A DNA stretch of 37,774 bases. Source: Candidatus Rokuibacteriota bacterium (GTDB taxonomy: Bacteria; Methylomirabilota; Methylomirabilia; Rokubacteriales; CSP1-6). The DNA lies in assembly GCA_003221615.1 (NCBI GenBank), contig QHSQ01000101.1:1-37774 (forward strand), read 5' to 3'. This document shows positions 18,831 through 26,683 of this stretch, piece by piece. The notes under the pieces were generated by a model. That model was not told where the DNA came from. It did not search any database and worked only from the letters and a program-made list of their open reading frames with translations. Numbering within the stretch: position 1 is the stretch's first letter; each line of letters starts with the position of its first letter. The translations under genes were made by a program, and so were the position numbers.

Positions 18831-21188
18831 TCAGGTGCGGGCGCGCAGGAGGAGCGAGAGGCCGATGCCCATGAAGATCACGTTCGCCGTCCATGCCGCG
18901 ATCAGAGGCGGCAGCAGGTCCGCCCGCGCGAAGGCCAGGGCCACGTAGTGCACCACCAGATATCCCGCCATGATCACGATCGCCAGCCCGATCCCGAACA
19001 GACGCCCCCCGCGTGGCGACTGCAGCGCGAACGGGATTGCCACCAGCACCATCACGAGGTTCACCAGCGGAAACGACAGCTTCGAATAGAGCTCCACCAG
19101 GTACTTGCGGATCTGAAACCCCGCCGCCTCGAGCTGCCCGATGTAGTCTCGGAGCTCCCAGAAGCTCATCGTGCTCACCGGCTTCTGGATCCGCAGGAAG
19201 TCCTCCAGCTCCTCCTTCAGGTCGAGCGCGGTCAACCCGAACGCCACCGTTTGCACCTTGCCCTCTGGACCGATCTCCCGATACGCGCCCTCGCTCAGCT
19301 CCCAGCCACCGGCCGTCCAGTGGGCTCGCCGCGCATCCAGACGCCCCGTCAGGCGAAACTCCCGGTCCAACTCCAGAATCGTCACGCCGTACAGATCGTT
19401 GGTCCCGGGATTCAGGAGCTCCACCCGGTAGAATCGCGTGTCCGCGCTTCGCACCCACAACCGCTGCCGCGACTGCAGGTGCCGGGGCGCCTGCCCCCGG
19501 ATCTTCACGCGGTCCACCTCGTCGCCGCGCTCGTTCAGCACCGGCAGCGCCAGCTCCTGGAACAGCCCCGCGCCGATCGCCACCACCAGGCCCACGCCCA
19601 GCACCGGCGCGCTCACCCGATACAAGCTCACGCCCGCCGCCTTCAGCGCGGTCAGCTCGTGGTATCGGCTCAAGGTCAGAAACAGGAAGATCGTCGCGAC
19701 CAGCATCACGACCGGCAGCCCGTCGTGCAGCGCCGCCGGCAGCCGGTAGGCGAAGTGCTCCAGGATGTACATCAGCGGCGGCTTGACTCGCAGGTACTTG
19801 TCGAGGGTCTTCAGCAGATCGATCACGATGAACAGCGCCGCCGCCACCGCCAATCCGATTCCCATGAACGTGACGTATTCCCGGATCAGATACCGATCGA
19901 CGATGTGCGTCGAATCCCGCGCCCCGCCCGTGCCGTGACGCGAGCGCCAGACGGGCCGTCCAGGCATGGCGCGCCGCGCCGCCTCGATCACGCGCCAGAC
20001 CGCCGGCATCGCCGGCCATCGCCACTCCCGTGCCGTCGCGATCAGAAGGCCGAGCCCGACCGTTCCGAACAGCGCGTTCGGGGCCCAGATCGCCAGGATC
20101 GCGGGCACGCGCGCGCGCAGCGCCGCGCCTTCGAGCGACGTCATCAGCAGGTAGTAGGTGACGAGGATCGTGAGACTGCCGACCAGCGCGATGCTCCGGC
20201 CACCACGGTGCGAGCGGATCGCGAGTGGAAAGCCCACCAGCCCGAAGACCAGCGCCGCCATCGGCAGCGCGTAGCGCTTGTGCCGCTCGATCTCGAACGG
20301 CGCCCGGCTGTGGGGGTCGTCTCGGTACTCCGCGATCTTGGCCCCGAGATCGGCGAGCGAGAGGTCTTTCTCCGGCTTTTCCACGCGCGGCGCGCCCTTG
20401 AGCGGAGAGTCGACCGACAGGCTCATGTCGTAGATATCGAAGCGCGTGTAGCGGTAGCGCGAGGCGCCCGCGGCGCCGCCGGTCGGCGAGGGAGTGTCCA
20501 CCGTCGCCTTCGGCACGTCCACCGGCAAGATGTCGGCCTCGTTGACGGCGCCGTTCATCATGCGAAGCGTGATGCGTCGGTTTGACTCGTCGGTGAGCAG
20601 CCGGCCCTCGCGCGCGGAGATGATCCGCGAGAGCATGGGATCGCGCTCGTCGGAGACCAGGATGCCCCGCAGCGCCACCTGCGAGGTGCTCACGTCCTCG
20701 ACGTAGATCGTCAGATCCCCGAACGTCGAGTTGAAGATGCGCTCCTGCAGCCCGCTGACCGCTCGCGCCTGAAGAATCCGGAACAGCTGCCGCTGGAACT
20801 CTCCGTTCGCCGCCGGGTTCACCACCAGGGTCAGTACCGCCGTCGCCCCCGCGATCAGCAACGACGCCGCCATCACCGGCCGGAACAATCGCAGCGCGCT
20901 CACTCCGGCCGCCTTGAACGCCACGACCTCTAGATCGCTCGCCAGTCGGCCGCCGGCCAGCAGCACCGCCACCAGCAACGCCATCGGCAAGGTGTGCGCG
21001 AGGAACGACGGCATCATGAACAGGAGCAGCTGCATCACCAGGTAGAAGGGCACGCCCTTCGTGATGACGAGGTCCGTCAGGTGATAGATCCGGTCGATCA
21101 CGAGGAAGAACGTCAACAGCGCACAGGCAAACGCGAACGGCGAGACCAGCTCGCGTGCGATGTACCGATCCAGGACGGGGAACCGCAC
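18831..21188 (-). CDS. LptF-LptG fusion: lipopolysaccharide export permease, both halves in one polypeptide
   Basis: A 785-residue protein in two homologous halves. Residues about 1-385 are LptF-like (VLDRYIARELVSPF start, six TM segments, periplasmic domain between TM3 and TM4, coupling segment DLEVVAFKAAGVS). Residues about 428-785 are LptG-like (HIVDRYLIREYVTF start, ELTALKAAGVSLYRV coupling segment, four closing TM helices). A basic linker of about 40 residues joins them. These permeases normally form an LptF:LptG heterodimer driven by LptB, which extracts LPS from the inner membrane. Both ends of each half are cytoplasmic, so fusion is topologically possible. There is no frameshift or stop between halves. 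The start is GTG 21188; longer frames lack family similarity. Implies an LPS-type outer membrane. Confidence 0.88.
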   Translation of the reverse strand: MRFPVLDRYIARELVSPFAFACALLTFFLVIDRIYHLTDLVITKGVPFYLVMQLLLFMMPSFLAHTLPMALLVAVLLAGGRLASDLEVVAFKAAGVSALRLFRPVMAASLLIAGATAVLTLVVNPAANGEFQRQLFRILQARAVSGLQERIFNSTFGDLTIYVEDVSTSQVALRGILVSDERDPMLSRIISAREGRLLTDESNRRITLRMMNGAVNEADILPVDVPKATVDTPSPTGGAAGASRYRYTRFDIYDMSLSVDSPLKGAPRVEKPEKDLSLADLGAKIAEYRDDPHSRAPFEIERHKRYALPMAALVFGLVGFPLAIRSHRGGRSIALVGSLTILVTYYLLMTSLEGAALRARVPAILAIWAPNALFGTVGLGLLIATAREWRWPAMPAVWRVIEAARRAMPGRPVWRSRHGTGGARDSTHIVDRYLIREYVTFMGIGLAVAAALFIVIDLLKTLDKYLRVKPPLMYILEHFAYRLPAALHDGLPVVMLVATIFLFLTLSRYHELTALKAAGVSLYRVSAPVLGVGLVVAIGAGLFQELALPVLNERGDEVDRVKIRGQAPRHLQSRQRLWVRSADTRFYRVELLNPGTNDLYGVTILELDREFRLTGRLDARRAHWTAGGWELSEGAYREIGPEGKVQTVAFGLTALDLKEELEDFLRIQKPVSTMSFWELRDYIGQLEAAGFQIRKYLVELYSKLSFPLVNLVMVLVAIPFALQSPRGGRLFGIGLAIVIMAGYLVVHYVALAFARADLLPPLIAAWTANVIFMGIGLSLLLRART

Positions 21189-21210
21189 GAGTCTGTTGTA
21201 CCATAGGCGC
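21189..21210. promoter_or_regulatory. 22-bp divergent intergenic region, candidate leaderless promoters
   Basis: The two divergent GTG starts are only 22 bp apart and neither has a Shine-Dalgarno. On the plus strand TACCAT (a TANNNT box, 21199-21204) lies 6 bases before GTG 21211, the spacing seen in leaderless transcripts. On the minus strand TATGGT in the same bases lies 11 bp before GTG 21188. Speculative. Confidence 0.3.
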
Positions 21211-22281
21211 GTGAGCCGGCTAACGTGTGGCAGGACGCGGAAATTGCTCGCCGGCCTCGCGATGCTCGGCAGCGCCGCCCTCCTGACCGACCGCCTGGAC
21301 GCCGCCGGTCCGGTCGATCGGCTGGACCAGTTCCGGATGCTCGCCCGCGCGCGATCCCTGGCCAACGGCGCCGCTGACAGCTCGCCCGACGCCTATCGCG
21401 AGATGTACGCGCTCCTCGACGAGGAGATCGTCGAGAGCCTCGGCACCGGCGGTCTCTACGCCTCCATCGGCTTCCTCCAGGATCGGCTCGACGCGTTCGG
21501 CGAGGCGTGGGGCGCCGCCGCCGTCGACGTCGTCCGCGTCGGCCGTCTCATGGTCGGCGCGTTCCAGATGAGCGACGCGCCCGGCGTCAACTCGGTGCGC
21601 GTCTACGGGCGACTCGGAGGGGAAGCCGCGCTCTTGACGACGCTCTCGCGCGAGGGGCGTCCGACCGTCTATCCGTGGGCGCCGGCGCCGAGCGGCGCCG
21701 CTCAGTTCGTCGCCGCCTGGGAGGGCGCCACGACCGGCCGCGGTATCCGCGCCTTGCGCCTCGACCTCGTCCGCCAGCAAGGCGACGACCTGCGGGTCGT
21801 CTGGTCCTCGACCGATCTGTTCCCTGAAGGGTTGACGGTGCGCACCTACTCGGTGCGCGGCGATGAGATCCGCGTGCGCTACGAGCCCGACTATCCCGGT
21901 CGCACGCCCGGCTGCGAGGGGCAGACCGAAGCCGAGGACGTGTTCCGCACCTCGCCGCAGAGCGGCACGCTCGTGCGTCGGTCCACCCGTGAGCTCAACG
22001 GCTGGCACCGCGAGCTGCGGGCGACCGTGGCCCAGCTCTTCGACGCGCTGGCCGCGCGCGATGAGGCGAGCCTGGCGAAGCTGGTGGCCGACGCGCAGAT
22101 CCGTCGTCGCCTTCCGTCCACGTTGCGACCCGACACCGCGTGCGACGCCACCGACGGCACCGCCAACCCTCAGTCGGTCTCGGTCGCGGCAACGGCCGCG
22201 CACACGCCCTGGTCGCTGACTTTCCAGCGCGGGGGCGGCGCGCGATGGCGCCTCATCGCCGCCGGACCGGTGCTGCCGTGA
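21211..22281 (+). CDS. Unknown exported protein upstream of valS
   Basis: A 356-residue protein with no family I recognise. The N-terminus (basic SRLTCGRTRK, then LLAGLAMLGSAALL) looks like a signal peptide with cleavage near residue 31. The mature part begins with a helical, charged segment (DQFRMLARARSLANGAADSS) and continues as a mixed alpha/beta region. Two cysteines (in TPGCEGQ and DTACDAT) could form a disulfide. The C-terminus, WSLTFQRGGGARWRLIAAGP, has the feel of an NTF2-like closing strand, but I would not assign the fold. The GTG start is chosen to give the signal peptide. Its TGA overlaps the valS start (GTGA), so it is translated with a housekeeping gene. Divergent from lptFG, which may hint at an envelope role. 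Confidence 0.7.
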   Translation: MSRLTCGRTRKLLAGLAMLGSAALLTDRLDAAGPVDRLDQFRMLARARSLANGAADSSPDAYREMYALLDEEIVESLGTGGLYASIGFLQDRLDAFGEAWGAAAVDVVRVGRLMVGAFQMSDAPGVNSVRVYGRLGGEAALLTTLSREGRPTVYPWAPAPSGAAQFVAAWEGATTGRGIRALRLDLVRQQGDDLRVVWSSTDLFPEGLTVRTYSVRGDEIRVRYEPDYPGRTPGCEGQTEAEDVFRTSPQSGTLVRRSTRELNGWHRELRATVAQLFDALAARDEASLAKLVADAQIRRRLPSTLRPDTACDATDGTANPQSVSVAATAAHTPWSLTFQRGGGARWRLIAAGPVLP

Positions 22282-24929
22282 GCGTCGAGCCGCCGACCGC
22301 GACGACCGGCGACATCCCGGATCGGTACGATCCGGCGGCGGTCGAGAAGCGCTGGTATCCGCTCTGGGAGGAGCGCGGCTACTTTCGCGCGGACGGCGCC
22401 GCCAAGGGCAAGCCGTACTCGATCTCGATGCCGCCGCCCAACGTCACCGGGTCGCTCCACTGGGGCCATGCGCTGACCATGACCCTGCAGGACACGCTGA
22501 CGCGGATGAAGCGCATGGACGGCTTGAACACGCTCTGGCTCCCCGGAACGGACCATGCGTCGATCGCCGTGCACGTGATCCTCGACCGCATCCTCGCCGC
22601 CGAGGGGAAAACCAAGGAAGACCTGGGCCGCGACGGCTTCCTGGCCCGCGCCTGGCAGTGGAAGGAGGAGTCCGGCGGCACGATCGTTCGCCAGCTGAGA
22701 CGCCTCGGCGCCTCGTGCGACTGGTCGCGCGAGCGATTCACGATGGACGCCGGGCTCTCGCGCGCCGTGCGGGAGTCGTTCGTCCGACTCTGGGAAGAAG
22801 GGCTGATCTACCGCGACGACTACATCGTCAACTGGTGCCCGGTTTGCCAGACCGTCCTGTCCGACATCGAGGTCGAGCGCGAGGAGCGCGACGACGAGTT
22901 CGTCTACATCAAGTATGGTCCGGTCACGCTCGGGACGGTCCGGCCGGAGACGAAGCTCGGCGACACCGGTCTGGCGGTGCATCCGAAGGACAAGCGCTAC
23001 AGGCACCTCGTGGGAAAGACGCTCGAGGTCCCCTCGGTCGACGGCACGGTCACTGTGAAGGTGGTCGCGGATGAAGCCGTCGATCCCAAGTTCGGGACCG
23101 GCGTCATCAAGGTGACCCCGGGGCACGACCCGATCGACTTCGAGATCGGGCGCCGCCACAACCTGCCGATCAGGACCGTCATCGGCTTCGACGGGCGGAT
23201 GACGGCCGAGGCCGGGCGCTACGCGGGCATGGATCGCTTCGAGTGCCGCCGCCGGATCGTCGAGGACATGAAAGCGCTCGGCCTGATCGAGAGGATCGAG
23301 CCCTATCGCCACGCGGTCGGCATCTGCTATCGGAGCAAGACCGTCGTCGAGCCGCTCGTCTCCAAGCAGTGGTACGTCCAGGTCAAACCGCTGGCCGAGG
23401 CCGCGATCAAGGCCGTGCGCGAGCGGCGGATCACGATCTTCCCGCGCAGCTGGACGAAGACCTACTACCACTGGATGGAGAACATCCGGCCCTGGTGCAT
23501 CTCGCGACAGCTGTGGTGGGGTCACCGCATCCCCGCGTGGCACTGCGACGCCGATGGCTCCGTGCACGTGTCGAATGAAGACCTGCACGCCTGTCCGACA
23601 TGCAAGGGGCCGCTGCGGCAGGATCCGGACACGCTCGACACGTGGTTCTCGTCCGGTCTCTGGCCGTTCTCGACCCTCGGATGGCCCGACGACACCGCAG
23701 ACCTGCGCACCTACTATCCGACCTCGGTGCTCGTCACGGGACCGGACATCCTGTTCTTCTGGGTCGCGCGGATGGCGATGCTCGGGATCCACTTCATGAA
23801 GGACGTGCCGTTCCGCGACGTCTACCTGCACGCGATCGTGCGCGACGCCGAAGGCCAGAAGATGTCGAAGTCCAAGGGCAACGTCGCCGACCCGCTCGTG
23901 GTCATGGAGAAGTACGGGACCGATGCCTTCCGCTTCACCTTGGCGGCGCTCGCTCAGGGTCGCGACATCCGGATCTCCGAGGAGCGCATCGAGGGCTACC
24001 GGAACTTCGCCAACAAGATCTGGAACGCCTCGCGCCTGGTCCTCTCGAATCTGAGCGGATTCGACCCGGCGCTGGCCAAGAAGACGCCACCGGCGCTCGC
24101 CGACGTCTGGATCGAGAGCCGGCTGGCGGCGACCGTCGCCGAGGCTCGCACGGCGCTCAAGAAATACCGGTTCAGCGACGCGGCCTCCGTGCTGTACCAG
24201 TTCCTGTGGCACGAGTTCTGCGACTGGTATCTGGAGATCGCGAAGCTGTCCCTCTATCACGCCGAGAACCCCGGCCAGCGCGCGCGCACGCAGGCGACCC
24301 TGGTTCGCGTGCTCGAGACGACCCTGCGGCTCTTGCATCCGTTCATGCCGTTCATCACCGAGGAGATCTGGCAGCGGCTGCCGCACAAGGGCGAGTCGAT
24401 CATGCTCGCGCCGTACCCGCGTCCGCCGAAGAAAGACCGTAAGCCGGACGCAGAGCGCCAGATGAGTGCGGTCATGGACCTCGTCACGGCCGTGCGGAAC
24501 ATCCGCGGCGAGATGCGGATCGCGCCCGCCGCTTCGCTCGCGGCGACGCTTCGCCCGGGGCCGGACGCGGGAGAACTCTTCACCGCGAACGGCGCGCTGA
24601 TCGACGCGCTGGGCCGGGTCCGGCTCACCATCGACCCGGCCGCGACGCGGCCGCGGAGCTCGGCGATGGCCGTCATCGGCGGCTCGGAGCTCTATGTCGA
24701 CCTGACGGGCGTCGTGGACCTCGCCGCCGAGCGCCAGCGGATCCAGAAGGAGATCGCCAAGGCCACCGAGCGCGTCGAGTTCTTGAAAGGCAAGCTGTCG
24801 AAGCCTGACTTTGCCGAGCGCGCGCCCGCCGAGATCGTCGCAAAGGAGCGGGAGAGGCTCGTCGAGCAAGAAGCGCTGCACGCCAAGCTCGTCGCGAGCC
24901 TCGGCTGGGTCGATGACGGTGGGCGGTAG
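22278..24929 (+). CDS. valS: Valine-tRNA ligase
   Basis: An 883-residue class I aminoacyl-tRNA synthetase. The HIGH-type motif is PPPNVTGSLHWGHA (52-65) and the KMSKS motif is at 528-532 (KMSKSKGN). Between them lies the long CP1 editing domain that hydrolyses Thr-tRNA(Val). The anticodon-binding domain and the C-terminal coiled coil (from about 805, beginning LAAERQRIQKEIAKATERVE) complete the ValRS plan. Length is normal. The GTG start overlaps the preceding stop (GTGA). An in-frame extension upstream overlaps the preceding gene and is not family-like. The stop overlaps birA by 17 bp. Confidence 0.97.
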   Translation: MSVEPPTATTGDIPDRYDPAAVEKRWYPLWEERGYFRADGAAKGKPYSISMPPPNVTGSLHWGHALTMTLQDTLTRMKRMDGLNTLWLPGTDHASIAVHVILDRILAAEGKTKEDLGRDGFLARAWQWKEESGGTIVRQLRRLGASCDWSRERFTMDAGLSRAVRESFVRLWEEGLIYRDDYIVNWCPVCQTVLSDIEVEREERDDEFVYIKYGPVTLGTVRPETKLGDTGLAVHPKDKRYRHLVGKTLEVPSVDGTVTVKVVADEAVDPKFGTGVIKVTPGHDPIDFEIGRRHNLPIRTVIGFDGRMTAEAGRYAGMDRFECRRRIVEDMKALGLIERIEPYRHAVGICYRSKTVVEPLVSKQWYVQVKPLAEAAIKAVRERRITIFPRSWTKTYYHWMENIRPWCISRQLWWGHRIPAWHCDADGSVHVSNEDLHACPTCKGPLRQDPDTLDTWFSSGLWPFSTLGWPDDTADLRTYYPTSVLVTGPDILFFWVARMAMLGIHFMKDVPFRDVYLHAIVRDAEGQKMSKSKGNVADPLVVMEKYGTDAFRFTLAALAQGRDIRISEERIEGYRNFANKIWNASRLVLSNLSGFDPALAKKTPPALADVWIESRLAATVAEARTALKKYRFSDAASVLYQFLWHEFCDWYLEIAKLSLYHAENPGQRARTQATLVRVLETTLRLLHPFMPFITEEIWQRLPHKGESIMLAPYPRPPKKDRKPDAERQMSAVMDLVTAVRNIRGEMRIAPAASLAATLRPGPDAGELFTANGALIDALGRVRLTIDPAATRPRSSAMAVIGGSELYVDLTGVVDLAAERQRIQKEIAKATERVEFLKGKLSKPDFAERAPAEIVAKERERLVEQEALHAKLVASLGWVDDGGR

Positions 24930-25710
24930 CACCCCGGGCGTCGTCGTCCGCCTCGACACCGTCGACTCGACCCAGTCTGTGGCCTTCGCGCTTGCCGAGC
25001 GCGGCGCCGCTGACCGGACGGTGGTCGTGGCCGACCAGCAGCTGGAGGGCCGAGGCCGACGGGGGCGGACCTGGCGTGCGCCGGCCGGGACGAGCCTGCT
25101 GGCCTCGATCATCGTTCGGCCGCGGCTTCCGCAGGCGCTCCTGGCCACGCTGTCCCTCGCGACCGCCGTCGCCACTGCCGAAGCGCTGCGGCGCGTCGCT
25201 CGCGTCGAGACCAAGCTCAAGTGGCCGAACGACGTGCTCGTCGGGGGCAGGAAGATCGCGGGAATCCTCCTCGAGTCTCGGACGGCAGCACGAGCCGAGA
25301 CGAGCAGCTCGGTTACGGCCGGGATCCCGCCGCTCGTCACGATCATCGGCATCGGCATCAATCTCGGTCAGCGCGAGTTCTCGCCCGATCTGGCGGACAG
25401 CGCCACCTCGGTCGCCCTCGAGACGGGCCATGCGCCGAGCCGTGAGTCGCTGCTCACGGCGCTGCTGGAAGAGTTCGATACCTGGCGCGCGCGCCTCGAG
25501 GGCGAAGGATTCGGCCCGATTCGCGAAGGATGGCGGCGGCTCAGCGACACTCTCGGGCGGCGAGTCACGGTCGACGCCGTGACCGGCGTCGCGGCCGATC
25601 TCGACACGGACGGCGCGCTTCTCATCGACGTGGGCGGCTCGCTCACGCGCGTGCTCGCCGGAGCGGTGAGCTCGGGCGACACCGCGGTCGGCTCGCCGGT
25701 GCCGCCCTAG
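24913..25710 (+). CDS. birA: Biotin-[acetyl-CoA-carboxylase] ligase, class I (no HTH domain)
   Basis: A 265-residue protein. The adenylate-forming loop GRGRRGR (46-52) and KWPNDV (103-108) are intact, as is the GIGINLG segment. A small C-terminal SH3-like domain follows (from about 215). There is no N-terminal winged helix, so it ligates biotin but should not repress biotin genes. The substrate is the biotin carboxyl carrier protein of acetyl-CoA carboxylase; accA lies 7 kb downstream on the same strand. It starts inside the end of valS (17-bp overlap). The following coaX is a frequent neighbour and in some bacteria a fusion partner. Confidence 0.94.
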   Translation: MTVGGSTPGVVVRLDTVDSTQSVAFALAERGAADRTVVVADQQLEGRGRRGRTWRAPAGTSLLASIIVRPRLPQALLATLSLATAVATAEALRRVARVETKLKWPNDVLVGGRKIAGILLESRTAARAETSSSVTAGIPPLVTIIGIGINLGQREFSPDLADSATSVALETGHAPSRESLLTALLEEFDTWRARLEGEGFGPIREGWRRLSDTLGRRVTVDAVTGVAADLDTDGALLIDVGGSLTRVLAGAVSSGDTAVGSPVPP

Positions 25711-25719
25711 GCGGCGGTG

Positions 25720-25761
25720 CGCGCGGCAGGCCGCCGGGGCTCGCCCGCCGGCCGAGGCGCT
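25720..25761 (+). repeat. Palindromic leader element, copy E (short class), upstream of coaX
   Basis: The core is 25729-25753, with paired GGCCG/CGGCC and CGGG/CCCG arms and mismatches at two positions. The outer stem keeps about four pairs. It ends 24 bases before the coaX ATG, followed by CAAATCAACAAGGAG with the Shine-Dalgarno. Same orientation as the gene. Confidence 0.8.
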
Positions 25762-25785
25762 GCCAAATCAACAAGGAGACGACCG

Positions 25786-26568
25786 ATGCTACTCGTCGCC
25801 GACGTCGGCAACACCAACACGAAGATCGGCGTGTTCGAGGGGCAGCGCTTGCTCGTCTCCTGGAGGCTCACGAGTCGGCGCGAGCAGACAGCCGACGAGT
25901 ACGGACTGTTCATCGAGACGCTCCTGCAGTCGCGCGGGATCCGCGCGGCGGCGATCGAGGGCGTGGCGATCTCGAACGTGGTGCCACCGGTTCAGCAGAC
26001 GCTCGAGTGGATGTGCGAGAAGTATTTCAGCCGGCCCCCGTACTTCGTCGAGCCGGGGCTGAATACCCGAATGCCGCTCGCGGTCGATGCCCCCCGCGAG
26101 GTAGGAGCCGATCGCTACGTGGACGCCTTCGCCGCGGCCGCGAAGTATGGGGCCCCGCTCATCGTGATCGACTTCGGTACCGCGACGACGTTCAACTGTG
26201 TCAACGGGCGGGGAGAGTTCATCGGCGGCGCGATCGCCCCTGGCATCGTCACGTCTGTCGAGGCCCTCATCAACCGGGCCGCCCGTCTGTCCCGGGTCGA
26301 GCTCGTCAGGCCCAAGGAGGCGATCGGGCGCAACACGACCTCCAATCTTCAGTCAGGCGCGATTTACGGTTATGCCGGCCTGGTGGAGGGTTTGGTCGAA
26401 CGGATGCAGGCCGAGCTCGGGGGAGGGGCGAAGGTGATCGCGACCGGGGGCAACGCCGGGCTCCTGACCGACGTGGCCCGGTGCATCGAGCGGGTCGACG
26501 AGAACCTGAGGCTCGACGGTCTCAGGATGCTCTACGAAGAGGCGCATCCGACCCCGCCCCGTCGTTGA
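25786..26568 (+). CDS. coaX: Type III pantothenate kinase
   Basis: A 260-residue ASKHA-fold kinase. The phosphate-binding DVGNTNTK (6-13), the pantothenate-site region PLAVDAPREVGADRYVDAFAA and the second phosphate loop DFGTATTF are all present. It phosphorylates pantothenate, the first step of coenzyme A synthesis, and type III enzymes are not feedback-inhibited by CoA. AAGGAG (25773-25778) sets the ATG at 25786; an in-frame GTG at 25717 inside repeat copy E would add 23 residues unlike the family. The stop codon TGA is embedded in the -35 box of the next promoter. Confidence 0.96.
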   Translation: MLLVADVGNTNTKIGVFEGQRLLVSWRLTSRREQTADEYGLFIETLLQSRGIRAAAIEGVAISNVVPPVQQTLEWMCEKYFSRPPYFVEPGLNTRMPLAVDAPREVGADRYVDAFAAAAKYGAPLIVIDFGTATTFNCVNGRGEFIGGAIAPGIVTSVEALINRAARLSRVELVRPKEAIGRNTTSNLQSGAIYGYAGLVEGLVERMQAELGGGAKVIATGGNAGLLTDVARCIERVDENLRLDGLRMLYEEAHPTPPRR

Positions 26569-26593
26569 CACGGCGGGGGCTCGTGGTTATACT
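26565..26593 (+). promoter_or_regulatory. Near-consensus sigma70 promoter for guaB3-guaA-dnaE-accA
   Basis: TTGACA (26565-26570) is separated by exactly 17 bp from TATACT (26588-26593). This is the best promoter in the window. The -35 box overlaps the coaX stop (TGA 26566-26568). The expected transcription start near 26600 leaves a leader of about 84 nt. Confidence 0.85.
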
Positions 26594-26608
26594 CTACGAA
26601 ATCTAGCG

Positions 26609-26683
26609 GGTCCTGTCGGGGACTACCCCTATATACAGGACCTCCAGGCGAAACCGGCGGACGGCTCCAAGGGAGGCTAGCCG
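26609..26683 (+). promoter_or_regulatory. Structured leader of guaB3 (candidate translational control element)
   Basis: GGTCCTGT (26609-26616) and ACAGGACC (26635-26642) form an 8-bp stem enclosing GGGG-ACTA-CCCC (26618-26629). Downstream, CGGCT (26662-26666) and AGCCG (26679-26683) form a 5-bp stem whose loop displays the Shine-Dalgarno AAGGGAGG, ending at the ATG. CCTCC (26641-26645) is complementary to GGAGG (26672-26676). Because its first two bases are also in the first hairpin, the two pairings exclude each other. It matches no riboswitch class I know. Confidence 0.45.

Noticed and set aside
22170-25361. Very long antisense open frame (over 1000 codons) opposite valS and birA, with similar ones at 339-2255, 6811-8427, 30203-32941
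   Set aside because: Products of high GC3 in the real genes: composition is Arg/Ala/Gly-rich without family motifs, and the opposite strand codes clear housekeeping proteins.
25717-25785. N-terminal extensions of coaX, the Rieske gene, the binding protein and the panE-like gene running through the repeat element
   Set aside because: The added residues are just the translated repeat, differ in frame among copies, are absent from the families, and the true starts have good Shine-Dalgarno sequences.
26609-26642. Guanidine-II (mini-ykkC) riboswitch, suggested by the GGGG-ACTA-CCCC tip
   Set aside because: The loop is ACTA rather than ACGR, there is only one such hairpin, and the outer 8-bp stem is not part of that class.
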